Positions 27,548 through 37,300 of a DNA stretch of 64,000 nucleotides are shown piece by piece. Under the pieces are notes generated by a model. That model ran no database searches. It was given only the letters and a program-made list of their open reading frames with translations, and was not told the origin of the DNA. The stretch's first letter is position 1. Every line of letters begins with the position of its first letter. The translations under genes and the position numbers were made by a program. Origin of the DNA: a virus. The stretch spans positions 248,001 to 312,000 of the IMG/VR virus record IMGVR_UViG_3300037054_000148. One strand, 5' to 3'.

Positions 27548-30500
27548 ATGGCCTTAACACTCTCTGCCGCAACGACTGATAAACAAAATGTGCTTCTGAC
27601 GCTAAATGCTGATAACGAGGGGGCAATTGTAAGGATTGCGGCCTTGCAAACAGCCTATCTGATAACCCTGACGGCTGTGAATCCGGCCAGCACGGTTAGC
27701 TGGGGCCTCTTTCTAAACCCCTCCTGGTTGACCTTAGAGACAAACTCTGCAACTAATACGGCTCAGGTGAAATTCACCAGCCCCAGTGCTGACACTAGAT
27801 TGTTCCAGTGCTATGTGAAAGCGGACGATGGGGTAACCCAAACGTATTATCCATTGGCCATTGAAGTTCTAGAGTCGCTATCCATCGTGGTTTCGGGTAG
27901 GACAAATAACTACTTAGCCTACGATTCCGCCGCCACCCCTGTCACACTTCAGGCACTGGGCTTGAACGGCACTCCCATTTCTAACGGACAAGTGAGCTAC
28001 GTCACACCCATAGGGTTGCCGAACGGCCTCTCGCTCATCACCGCAGACGGGAACTCCGCCTCGCTTCAGGTTACCCAGCCGAACATCAACTCCATCTCCG
28101 GAGGGGTCACAGCCTCCTCTCCCGCTACCTATGATTTTCTCGCCTTCTGCCCTGGCACTCTTTACGATTCCCTGACCTACCCATACGATCTTAGTCTAGT
28201 GGTCGGCACTCTGGCAACCAAAGTGGGTATCCTAGATGCTGCGATGTCCTGCTATTTTGACAACACGAATCACTATATGGTACTCAACATCCAATCTGAT
28301 TATTTGGATGGACTGGGCGGGGGCCTAGCTTTCAATTGGAACACCTCTGGCACAGCTACGGGTATCGTTACCGATGGGGGAACCTCCACTTCTTCCTTTA
28401 TGAATTGGACCCCAACTACGGCTGGAACCATTCAATTCCAAGTGGCAGTGCAGGATTCTGTAACAGGGAATACCATTACCAACCTCAACTTCGGCCCCTT
28501 CCAAGTCGGCCCAGCTAGCGGAGTTTGGACTTCTACAAGTGCCATTAAATTACAAGTGGATGCGCCATTTAAAACTGGCCCTGCGGGGAGTTCTGTGCCA
28601 TTCATTGTTTCTGTTCCTACAGGAGAATTCCAGGGTGGGGAGACAATTAACGTCACGGTAAGCCTCATTTCAGCTAACGGCGAACCTGCCATCACCCCCC
28701 CATCCACGTTCGCTCTAACATCTATTGCTCCCTCCAGCACCTTTAATTTGACTATTCCCGCCAATGCTCAATTTAAGGGTAAGTGGACTGTGGTCGCCAC
28801 AGCGAACAATAGCCTCATCTCCCCAACTCGAACCGGGCAGTTGAGCACCGTATTGCTCTCAACTGGGCTTCCAACATTCAGCATCAATAATAATGCCATT
28901 ATCACTCTAAATCAAGTAACCGGAAGCAATATCACCCCAGTGTCTCTGGTGGCCACCAATAGTGGAACCCTGCAACCTATCACCGATGTGAAGTTCTCCT
29001 TGGTAAACGCCCCTCCAGGACTCTCCATTGTAAACAACCAAATCGTAGGGGCTGTCCCCCAGGTGGGGAGTTTTAATTTCCAAGTAATGGGAACCGAGCC
29101 CAACTACTCCAATTCATTCACAAACGTGTCTTTGGTTGTCACCGGCTCTGCCTCCCCGCTTACGATTACTAGTTTTGGCTCCACCGTTGCCCAAACTCCG
29201 GATAATACACAGTTCAACGTCAACTGGGGGGTTACTGGTTCCCCAGTCTCTCTAACGCTTCAGAGAAATGCGGATGTTCCTCTCAGTGTTCTCAATTCGG
29301 TACAGAGCACTCAGACCATTGTCGGCACGAGTGTGTTCACCCTCATAGGGTCAGATTACCGCACCAGCGTCTATTCGATCCCATCCATCGTGGTTTCTAA
29401 TAGCTCTGTCAACGCCACACAGCTTTCGGGAGCCCCCGCTATTGCGGAGATTGATGACTCCAATTTACTGACCATTATCTGGAACCCCCCACAGGTTAAC
29501 AATGCCTACAATCTTTACTTGGGTTGGAACATTCAGCTATCTGATAATGGGGCTGCTCCGGTTCAGATTTTAAATAAATCAGGTCTACCACCCACCGGGT
29601 TAGAAATCAGCACTGCTACAAACGACTCTCGACTCTTCACCTACCAGCTAGCTAACAATGATAGCTATACGATGAACATGACGGCTCTGTCATCCAATCG
29701 TGGGGCTATTCTAGACTCCAACCCATGGTCCCAATTCTTGGCGTTCCCTGGACCAGTGAACAACTCTCTGGTGAGCCTGAGCAGTTCAACTTTATCTATT
29801 AGTCAGTCCCTTACCATCACTTTAAGTCAGTCTTATGCTGCCGCCGACTATTGGCGTATTACCTACAGTGATGGAACAAATACCGGATGGCTCCCAATCA
29901 GTCAGAAAACCCAGGCCAAGGCGTTCAACACCCCTGGAAGTCAGACTATTTTTGTCGAATTTTCAAATGACTTTTCCACCCTCACCCCTCCAATTTACCT
30001 TCGCCGTTCCCTAGCTCTTAGCGTTTTTGTTCAAAATCAGGTCTATAACTCTACCACCGCAGGCGTGATCGGAACTGGGAATGTGGGACTAGGAGGTGAG
30101 GCAGGATTTGAAATTGCCTCTTCCAGTAGCTCTACTTACAAACCCCAGCCCTACATGGTCATTGTTAAGGCCCTGGTACAGGACAATATGACCCAAGAAT
30201 TAAAAATTCTGGTAGCCACGAGCCGAACCAACAACGCCTCCTCGCTGTTAAACACCATGTCAGCGGATGTGTTCCCTATTGTTTACCGCCCAAATCTCAA
30301 AGATTTGATTATTCCACCACTGAACTTCTCTTCCAACTTAGCCCTAGTTACCCCTGTATCCATTGCTACTACAGCCCTTCCAGACGCTATCGTGGGTCAG
30401 CCGATGGCAGAAGTCCAGCTTTCGGCTTCGGGCGGAACCGCACCCTACGACTGGTACTCCGATTCACTCCCATTTGGGTTAAACTTGTCTCTAGATGGAA

Positions 30501-33500
30501 CGCTCAGTGGGACTCCACTGACTGTAGGAGTCTATAACATCAACTTCTCCGTGCAAGACGCCACTGTCCCAGCTTTCATTGCTGAGGCCACAGTGATGCT
30601 CACGATTGAGTCAGATCTAGCTGTTCAAGTCATCACTCCTCCATCAGCTAGAGTAGGGACATATTACCAGTCTCAACTTACGGCTACGGGGGGGCTCCCA
30701 CCTTACTCTTGGAATGTAGTAGATGGTGCGCTACCTCTTGGACTCTCTCTTGATGCTGGGACTGGTTTGATCAGCGGCTACCCCGTCACTTACAATTCAG
30801 ATTCTGATTTTGACACTCCGTTTGTTTTTGTCACGGAAGTAGTGGATTCCATAGGTTCTTACTCTTCGGTCAGTTTCTCCATGAGTTTGCTGCCGATGAA
30901 TCTAACTCTAGGGAATATGGATCAAACCATCATCTCCGAGGGAATGGATTTCAAGATGGCCATTCCGGTCTTTGGGGGTCGAAGCCCTTATACTATCGCC
31001 TCCTTCACTTCTGATAATTCCATTGGAAACGCCCTATCAATTATCTCCCCAGAGGCCGTGGATGTGGTTTCGGGACTTGGAACTCCTGCTCTCACCATCA
31101 TGACCGGAGATCAGGTGTTTAGCCCAACCGCTTATCCATATGTTGTCTCCTTCCCGCTTTCAGCTACGGGTGGAGTGGCCCCCTATGTGTGGAGTCTGGA
31201 CATCTCCACCCCCTCACTTAATACAATTTTGAGCCCCATTGTCAGTGCTTCTCTAGCAGGCGGCACCTTCCTTGCAGATGGGGCTTACGCCATTGTAGCC
31301 CATGTGGTGGACCAGACCGGAGCCTCTGTCTCCAAGATCATCAATTTGACCTCTACTCTCAAGGGTGGGTCAGGCGGAACTGGACCCTCTGCTCTTGAGT
31401 ATGTCATCATCAACAAGAACAGCAGTTCTTATACGACTGATTGGACTTTCACTCCCCTGAGTAACCTGCCAGATGCCCAGCAGGGGTCTCCCTACCTTCC
31501 ACCATCACTCCCCGGATCTTTCTTTGGGATTGCCGTGTGGAACCCAACTTCCAACCAAATTTATGATCTTCGAACTGAGGCTACCCAGATTCAATTCACT
31601 AACCTCTACTCTACGGTTGGTGGGGCAGGGCAGTCCAATAACAGTAAGTTTATTGTGGATGCTACGGCAACTGGTCTAGGCCAGGGTTTTTCTGGAATCC
31701 TGCAATCTCTCTTCTCCACTTCGAATAGCACTCTGGTAGACCCCACCACCGGAGCCCCTTATCCCGCTCAATGGCAGGATATTTATGATCCGATCATCAC
31801 CGTCCATCAGCCCAATCTACCAGCCGATCAGCAAGTCTACACGTGGAGTATCGGTGGGGCTACCACCATTCCCTATCCCACTTTCTCCGGAATCAACTCT
31901 GCCGGGGAGACAGTCGTAGGGCCAGTGGTGACGACCTCCACCGGAACCGTTAACTTGGTCCCCACTACCCTGCTGACCAGTTTCTTCACCACTCCAGCTT
32001 TAGCAGCGTCTAATCCCTATGTGCTAGAGATCGTCGCAACTGATACCAACGCCAATACCTACTCTACCCAATTTGCTTTCTACCCAGTCGCTGGTGGGAC
32101 CATAACCAGCACTCAAACCAGTGGAAAGACTGTGGTTAACGAAGTGTTCCCAGGCATCTCCCTCCTGACCCCCAGTGAAGCTGGAGCTATTAGTTCTGGT
32201 GCAGTGGCGCAGAGTGTGACCTCTCAGCAGAGTGGGGTTACCACTCCTTACTTCCCCATGGGGGTAGCCTACTACCAGGGTGACTATTCAAATCTGGCCC
32301 ACACTCAAATGAGAGCAGCCGATATGGCAGCCATCACCCCCACTCAGGGTGTCACCACTACGGCTCTGGGCTCCAATCCTTACACATTCGTCATTTTGGA
32401 TGACATCGGAACTTCACCTTCAAACTCCACCATAAGCAACCTTGGGAACTTCACGTTAGGCACTGTGGTAACAAATAACAATTTATCCAAGGAAATGAGT
32501 GTGCATTGCTCCGTTCTGGGAGGGGGAGGTGGGAATACCACCACTCCTGTTGTCACCATTACCACCGTGCAGGGGGATACTCTGAATGCAGCCGCACTGG
32601 GGTATCAGGCCAACACAACTTACGTGAATTGGTTCTATATCCTGAATGCCACTGGTGGGACCGCCCCCTACACATTCTCTCTGGTAAATGGCACCACCTT
32701 CCCAGGTGTGACGGTCCACAACAACCAGACCACCACCACTTTCCTCAACCCTACTGGAACCTCCGCGCAGACCCCATATACCGGATCCTTCTTGCTGGTT
32801 AACAGCCTTCCAACCGTATCGGCCAATTCCTTAAACTCAACCCTCAACTACACAGTTCAGGTTCGAGCGACCGATGCGAATGGTAATCAATCTACGGTCG
32901 CTACCGTCCCCTTCACAGTTATCCCAATGACTACTTCAAGCTCCGGTTTGGCTCCGGCCCTTCAAACTCTGACCAATACGCTGACCGGTGGACCACTCTG
33001 GGCTGGGGTGAATGTGGCTCCTCTCGCACAATCCATCACCCTCAGCACCAACGCCACATGGACTCTAGACAGCCAGCTTCCGGCTGGATTATTGCTGGCA
33101 GACCCAAGCGGAACCGTTCTGATGCATGGAACCTCCATTTCCGGAGGGGGTAATGCCACGGCCATATACAATCAGACTATCCAATTGATTGGGACTCCAA
33201 TTAACACGGCAAACGTGACGGTGAATCTGACTGCCACGGCTCCTGGCTACTCCCCGTTCACTATTGCCCTCCCTCTGACCATCAATCCGCAGACTGCCAC
33301 AATCAATATCACCAGCGGAGGGTTGGCTCAGCCTAACACAACCTACAGCCTGTCTCAGGGTAGCCCCTTTGTCAGTCTGCATGTTGAAGGTTTCCTTTCG
33401 ACCGCTTCTCCGGCTCCCAGCCTCATTACAAATCTAGGCACCCTGAGCAACCCCGTGGTAGTAAATGTGACGAATATCTATAACTCTTCGTACGCACAGA

Positions 33501-34348
33501 CTTATGATTTGTTCTACACCTTCACCACAGCCTCTGTAGGTGGAACCGGAACTTTCTCCATCCAAAATGCCGGAAGCATAACTGGCTCGACCAGCTTTAC
33601 GGTCGCACCTCCCGCTTTGGCAGCCCAAGGAAATACGGTTGCGTTCACTGTCTCTGAGTATACCTCCGCTAACTTCACCATTTCGACTCCCCCTCTGACG
33701 ATTACCGGAGGGACCGCACCTTACGGAGCAATCTGCACCGTAGTAAGCAACCCCACTTACTTTGCTATCGATAGCAACGGTAGACCTTACTTCAAGGTGG
33801 ATCTTGGTCTTCCTGGAAACACCTATACGACCAACGTCACCTATCAGGTTGCAGACAGTAGCGGTGTGCCACTGATTACCAGTGCAGTAGCCACCCTCTC
33901 AGTCTATATGCAGCCCGAAACCATGAATACCGTTCAGTTTGTTTCTGCGACTCATGCGTTCACAGTTGGGCAATCTACAGTTTATTCAACGGCTGAGTGC
34001 ATTCATGTCCAGCTTGGTCATCCCCCATTTACTTGGAGTATCACCTCTATCTCGATGAGTCCAGGGGCCAGCGCCTTCATCAAGGCCAGCCCATCCAATG
34101 AACTCCTTGTAGTCAATAACTCTGCCTATCCTGTGAACTACCAGGATTATGCTCCGACTGATAACATCATCGGACTTTGGAACGGAGGGGTGCAATTATC
34201 CGGTCAGACAGGTCAGACTTTCACAATCCCAGCTTATGTGGGAGCCCCAACCGCAGGGGTTTACACCGTCACCCTTGGCATTACTGTTGTTGATTCAACT
34301 GGAGTTTCCACTAGTGGGGTCGGCACCATAACCGTGATTGTGGCTTAA
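27548..34348 (+). CDS. Giant Ig-like-repeat virion protein (2266 aa)
   Basis: Many He_PIG-type immunoglobulin-like units are visible. Examples are LPDAIVGQPMAEVQLSASGG then APYDW, LPFGLNLSLDGTLSGTPLTV, and a repeat with ATGGLPPYSWNV and LPLGLSLDAGTGLISG. The composition is Thr/Ser/Asn/Gly-rich, with few Lys, Glu or Cys. Such repeats form extended adhesive stalks or fibres that bind surface glycans. The two large domains near 31400-32500 are less repeat-like. Confidence 0.8.
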   Translation: MALTLSAATTDKQNVLLTLNADNEGAIVRIAALQTAYLITLTAVNPASTVSWGLFLNPSWLTLETNSATNTAQVKFTSPSADTRLFQCYVKADDGVTQTYYPLAIEVLESLSIVVSGRTNNYLAYDSAATPVTLQALGLNGTPISNGQVSYVTPIGLPNGLSLITADGNSASLQVTQPNINSISGGVTASSPATYDFLAFCPGTLYDSLTYPYDLSLVVGTLATKVGILDAAMSCYFDNTNHYMVLNIQSDYLDGLGGGLAFNWNTSGTATGIVTDGGTSTSSFMNWTPTTAGTIQFQVAVQDSVTGNTITNLNFGPFQVGPASGVWTSTSAIKLQVDAPFKTGPAGSSVPFIVSVPTGEFQGGETINVTVSLISANGEPAITPPSTFALTSIAPSSTFNLTIPANAQFKGKWTVVATANNSLISPTRTGQLSTVLLSTGLPTFSINNNAIITLNQVTGSNITPVSLVATNSGTLQPITDVKFSLVNAPPGLSIVNNQIVGAVPQVGSFNFQVMGTEPNYSNSFTNVSLVVTGSASPLTITSFGSTVAQTPDNTQFNVNWGVTGSPVSLTLQRNADVPLSVLNSVQSTQTIVGTSVFTLIGSDYRTSVYSIPSIVVSNSSVNATQLSGAPAIAEIDDSNLLTIIWNPPQVNNAYNLYLGWNIQLSDNGAAPVQILNKSGLPPTGLEISTATNDSRLFTYQLANNDSYTMNMTALSSNRGAILDSNPWSQFLAFPGPVNNSLVSLSSSTLSISQSLTITLSQSYAAADYWRITYSDGTNTGWLPISQKTQAKAFNTPGSQTIFVEFSNDFSTLTPPIYLRRSLALSVFVQNQVYNSTTAGVIGTGNVGLGGEAGFEIASSSSSTYKPQPYMVIVKALVQDNMTQELKILVATSRTNNASSLLNTMSADVFPIVYRPNLKDLIIPPLNFSSNLALVTPVSIATTALPDAIVGQPMAEVQLSASGGTAPYDWYSDSLPFGLNLSLDGTLSGTPLTVGVYNINFSVQDATVPAFIAEATVMLTIESDLAVQVITPPSARVGTYYQSQLTATGGLPPYSWNVVDGALPLGLSLDAGTGLISGYPVTYNSDSDFDTPFVFVTEVVDSIGSYSSVSFSMSLLPMNLTLGNMDQTIISEGMDFKMAIPVFGGRSPYTIASFTSDNSIGNALSIISPEAVDVVSGLGTPALTIMTGDQVFSPTAYPYVVSFPLSATGGVAPYVWSLDISTPSLNTILSPIVSASLAGGTFLADGAYAIVAHVVDQTGASVSKIINLTSTLKGGSGGTGPSALEYVIINKNSSSYTTDWTFTPLSNLPDAQQGSPYLPPSLPGSFFGIAVWNPTSNQIYDLRTEATQIQFTNLYSTVGGAGQSNNSKFIVDATATGLGQGFSGILQSLFSTSNSTLVDPTTGAPYPAQWQDIYDPIITVHQPNLPADQQVYTWSIGGATTIPYPTFSGINSAGETVVGPVVTTSTGTVNLVPTTLLTSFFTTPALAASNPYVLEIVATDTNANTYSTQFAFYPVAGGTITSTQTSGKTVVNEVFPGISLLTPSEAGAISSGAVAQSVTSQQSGVTTPYFPMGVAYYQGDYSNLAHTQMRAADMAAITPTQGVTTTALGSNPYTFVILDDIGTSPSNSTISNLGNFTLGTVVTNNNLSKEMSVHCSVLGGGGGNTTTPVVTITTVQGDTLNAAALGYQANTTYVNWFYILNATGGTAPYTFSLVNGTTFPGVTVHNNQTTTTFLNPTGTSAQTPYTGSFLLVNSLPTVSANSLNSTLNYTVQVRATDANGNQSTVATVPFTVIPMTTSSSGLAPALQTLTNTLTGGPLWAGVNVAPLAQSITLSTNATWTLDSQLPAGLLLADPSGTVLMHGTSISGGGNATAIYNQTIQLIGTPINTANVTVNLTATAPGYSPFTIALPLTINPQTATINITSGGLAQPNTTYSLSQGSPFVSLHVEGFLSTASPAPSLITNLGTLSNPVVVNVTNIYNSSYAQTYDLFYTFTTASVGGTGTFSIQNAGSITGSTSFTVAPPALAAQGNTVAFTVSEYTSANFTISTPPLTITGGTAPYGAICTVVSNPTYFAIDSNGRPYFKVDLGLPGNTYTTNVTYQVADSSGVPLITSAVATLSVYMQPETMNTVQFVSATHAFTVGQSTVYSTAECIHVQLGHPPFTWSITSISMSPGASAFIKASPSNELLVVNNSAYPVNYQDYAPTDNIIGLWNGGVQLSGQTGQTFTIPAYVGAPTAGVYTVTLGITVVDSTGVSTSGVGTITVIVA

Positions 34349-34386
34349 ACAAACGGATTTTCGACATCCTTAATAGAAGGCATCCG

Positions 34387-37300
34387 ATGACTCAGATTTT
34401 GCGCCCAGTAACTGAAACCACTAATGACGGGTTTTATTTTGATCCTACCTTGCATCCAGCGAGTGTAGTGGTTAGCCCTCCGGGGGGAAATGAATTCCCG
34501 TTCACCAGTGGGGGATGGTGGTATAGCTCCTCCCTTCCGGCTGGGCAAGTCTCTCCTTTCGGCGTAAATGGGCAAATCATAAACCCTTGGGCCACCAATT
34601 TAAACTCTAACATTTTGGTTCAACAGTATCACACTGGGTTCAAAGCCTTAGCAGCCCCTGCATCTGTTCAGGGAATGAATACTAAGGAGGTCATTTATGG
34701 GTCGTTTCCAGTCTTAACCGATAGCTGGACAGATGGGCTATTGTCAGTAGTTTGCGGCTACAACGCGATTGCGGCCCTAAAGACCGATGACACTGTTCCA
34801 GTTATGAATTTGGAATATTCTATTGACAACGGCAACACCTGGACCTCCATCACCAGCTTGTCTTGGCCCACCACTTCTGATAATACTGGCCTGAGTGGGG
34901 GACTCTATTGGTGCTATCTGGTGGAGACTCTTGGTCCGAACACGGTTATTTCCCATGGTACAAGCCTTCCCAACGGGTCTGTTCAGCCATGGTGGGGCAT
35001 CACATCAGGAAACCAGTACGACACCACCATACCCGGCATTACGGCTCTGGAAGTAGCCAACATCCTAGTTCGTTTCACTCTGTCTGGGGGTTACGTCCTC
35101 CCAGTAGGTTACCCTTACACGGCCAACGGAGCCCCTTATTATGTGGGGACCGGATGGCAGATTGCTGACGTCAGCCTAACCGATGCGGCCACTGTGGCTG
35201 TTCCACCTAACTCTGCCACAGGCACCACCGGGGTTTCCGGCCCCGCCAATGCAGTTACCATTACGACTGGACCCGGAGCCTTCGGACAGTCGGATCTGGA
35301 CTGGCAGGTAGCTACGATGACTGGAAATGTAGTGACAGGAACCTATATTCCAACAAAAGTCATGCAGCCTAACGCCTTCTGGGGAACCATCGCTGGGACT
35401 ACATGGGTCAACGCAGGAGATGGGCCTATTCCGTCCACTTCAGCCACTCATGTGGGGGGTTTAAACACCCGCTACCGCTATCAGACAACTTTCCTCCTGC
35501 CCAGCAACTTCTCTACAGCCAGTTTAAACTTAGCGTTGCTGTGCTCTGATTACTCCCCACGAATCGCCTTGAACGGCAATGTAATCGGAACTCAATCGGC
35601 CATCACTAATAACGCCCCCAACCCCAACCCTGTGGCCCCTCCGGCTACTTTCGCGGCCTCCACGGGCTTTGTGACTGGCACCAATATTTTAGAAATTGAT
35701 GTTCAGAATGGAGGAGACTGGACAGGACTAGATGTCTTGGCCCAAGTGGATTACCAGTTGAGTTCATCTTCCCTCTCAGGAAGCGGGATCACAACCCCAA
35801 GCACCACGGTCGGACTTGTAGCCGTGGGGGGCACCGCACCCTATGGTTTCTCCATCGTGTATTCTGATCCTCAGACGACTCTTCCAGACCCAACAAGCAA
35901 CGCCAGCATTGTGAGTATTAGCGGTCAGCCCTACCTACAAATTGATGGATCTTACGTCCCAGCCGGAACTTACACGATTCGTGTTCATGTTGTGGATACA
36001 GAAGGGGACTCAAACGATCAAATTGTTCCTGTCAATGTGCTGAGTAACACGAAATTCAATATCCTGAATGAGTCCATTGCGGTTGTTCCCGCCTCTTTCC
36101 CCTACACAGCTTCCCTAGAGTTGGAGCAGTATGGGGGGTCAGGCTCTGTGACTTGGAATATCCTACCGGCCTCAACTACAGTTGCTTCCGCCCTAGTTGA
36201 GGCTGCGGCTCTAAGCTACACGGTTAACGGATTTGGGACTTACCATATCGGACTGGTTGCAGTCGATTCTCTGGGCAATACCACCTCTAAGATCATTGCT
36301 ATCATTGCCACCTCTGATACAGGGTATAAATTAGTGGACGGGCAAATCGAAATCCTATTTGTTGATGAGGCTGGAATAAAGACCGGCTCTCATCAATTTA
36401 ACATTGGACTCTTGGATAGCGCAAGTAACACCAGCACACGAACCTACAACTACCTATTAAATACCACGGATTCTGTTATTGCCCCAGTGCCATACGCTAT
36501 TAATAAGTATTGGGCAACCTCAGATACCACACCTTACAATTTCCAAATTTCTGGAAATCAGTCTGGGGTTATAATCGGGACTTCTCCAGCCGTAACCCTA
36601 GCCAATGGCCTTACGGTATACGTAGACGGCCCTTCAAAATTCATCGAAATTTCTGGACCACCCGTAACTTCTATCAATGCGATTGCCAACGTAAAGATTC
36701 CTTTGATTCGTGCCAGTCAGGTGATTGGCACTATCAATCGCTCCTACGTCACTGTCCCTTATGCGGGGAGCAATCTAGAGAATCTAGGGGCAAATACAGT
36801 CCAGACTGTCCCTGCGGTTGTGGGGGATTTCTTCACTCTTAATGTTCAGAAGCCCTATTTCAACTCTCCGGATAACAATAGGGATGTCACATGGTATGTT
36901 CGAGTCCAGGCAGGGTCGTCCCTTCCAACTGGTCTAAGCCTAGATCGAAATACAGGGCTGATCTATGGGCCAGTTGAAAGTGCCAGTACTTCCCCAGGTG
37001 TTATTGAGTTTGTTAACAAGAGCGGAGTTGTTGTCGGAACCTTCACCATCAATTTCAATTTCTTTGCCAGTGACTACACCTTGATTGAAAGTCTCCCTAT
37101 CGGGAAGCTTGGATCTGTGTACAATGGTTTCATAACTTCAACTTCAACCGATGCGCTGACTACGGGCTCTGTGATATATGGAAATATGCCATCCGGTCTA
37201 ACTCTAACCACCAGTGGAAACACCCTGCTTGTAACCGGAACTCCAACTGAAGCTGGGTATTTTGATTTCTGGGTTAACTCCATTAGCAGCACTGGAAAGA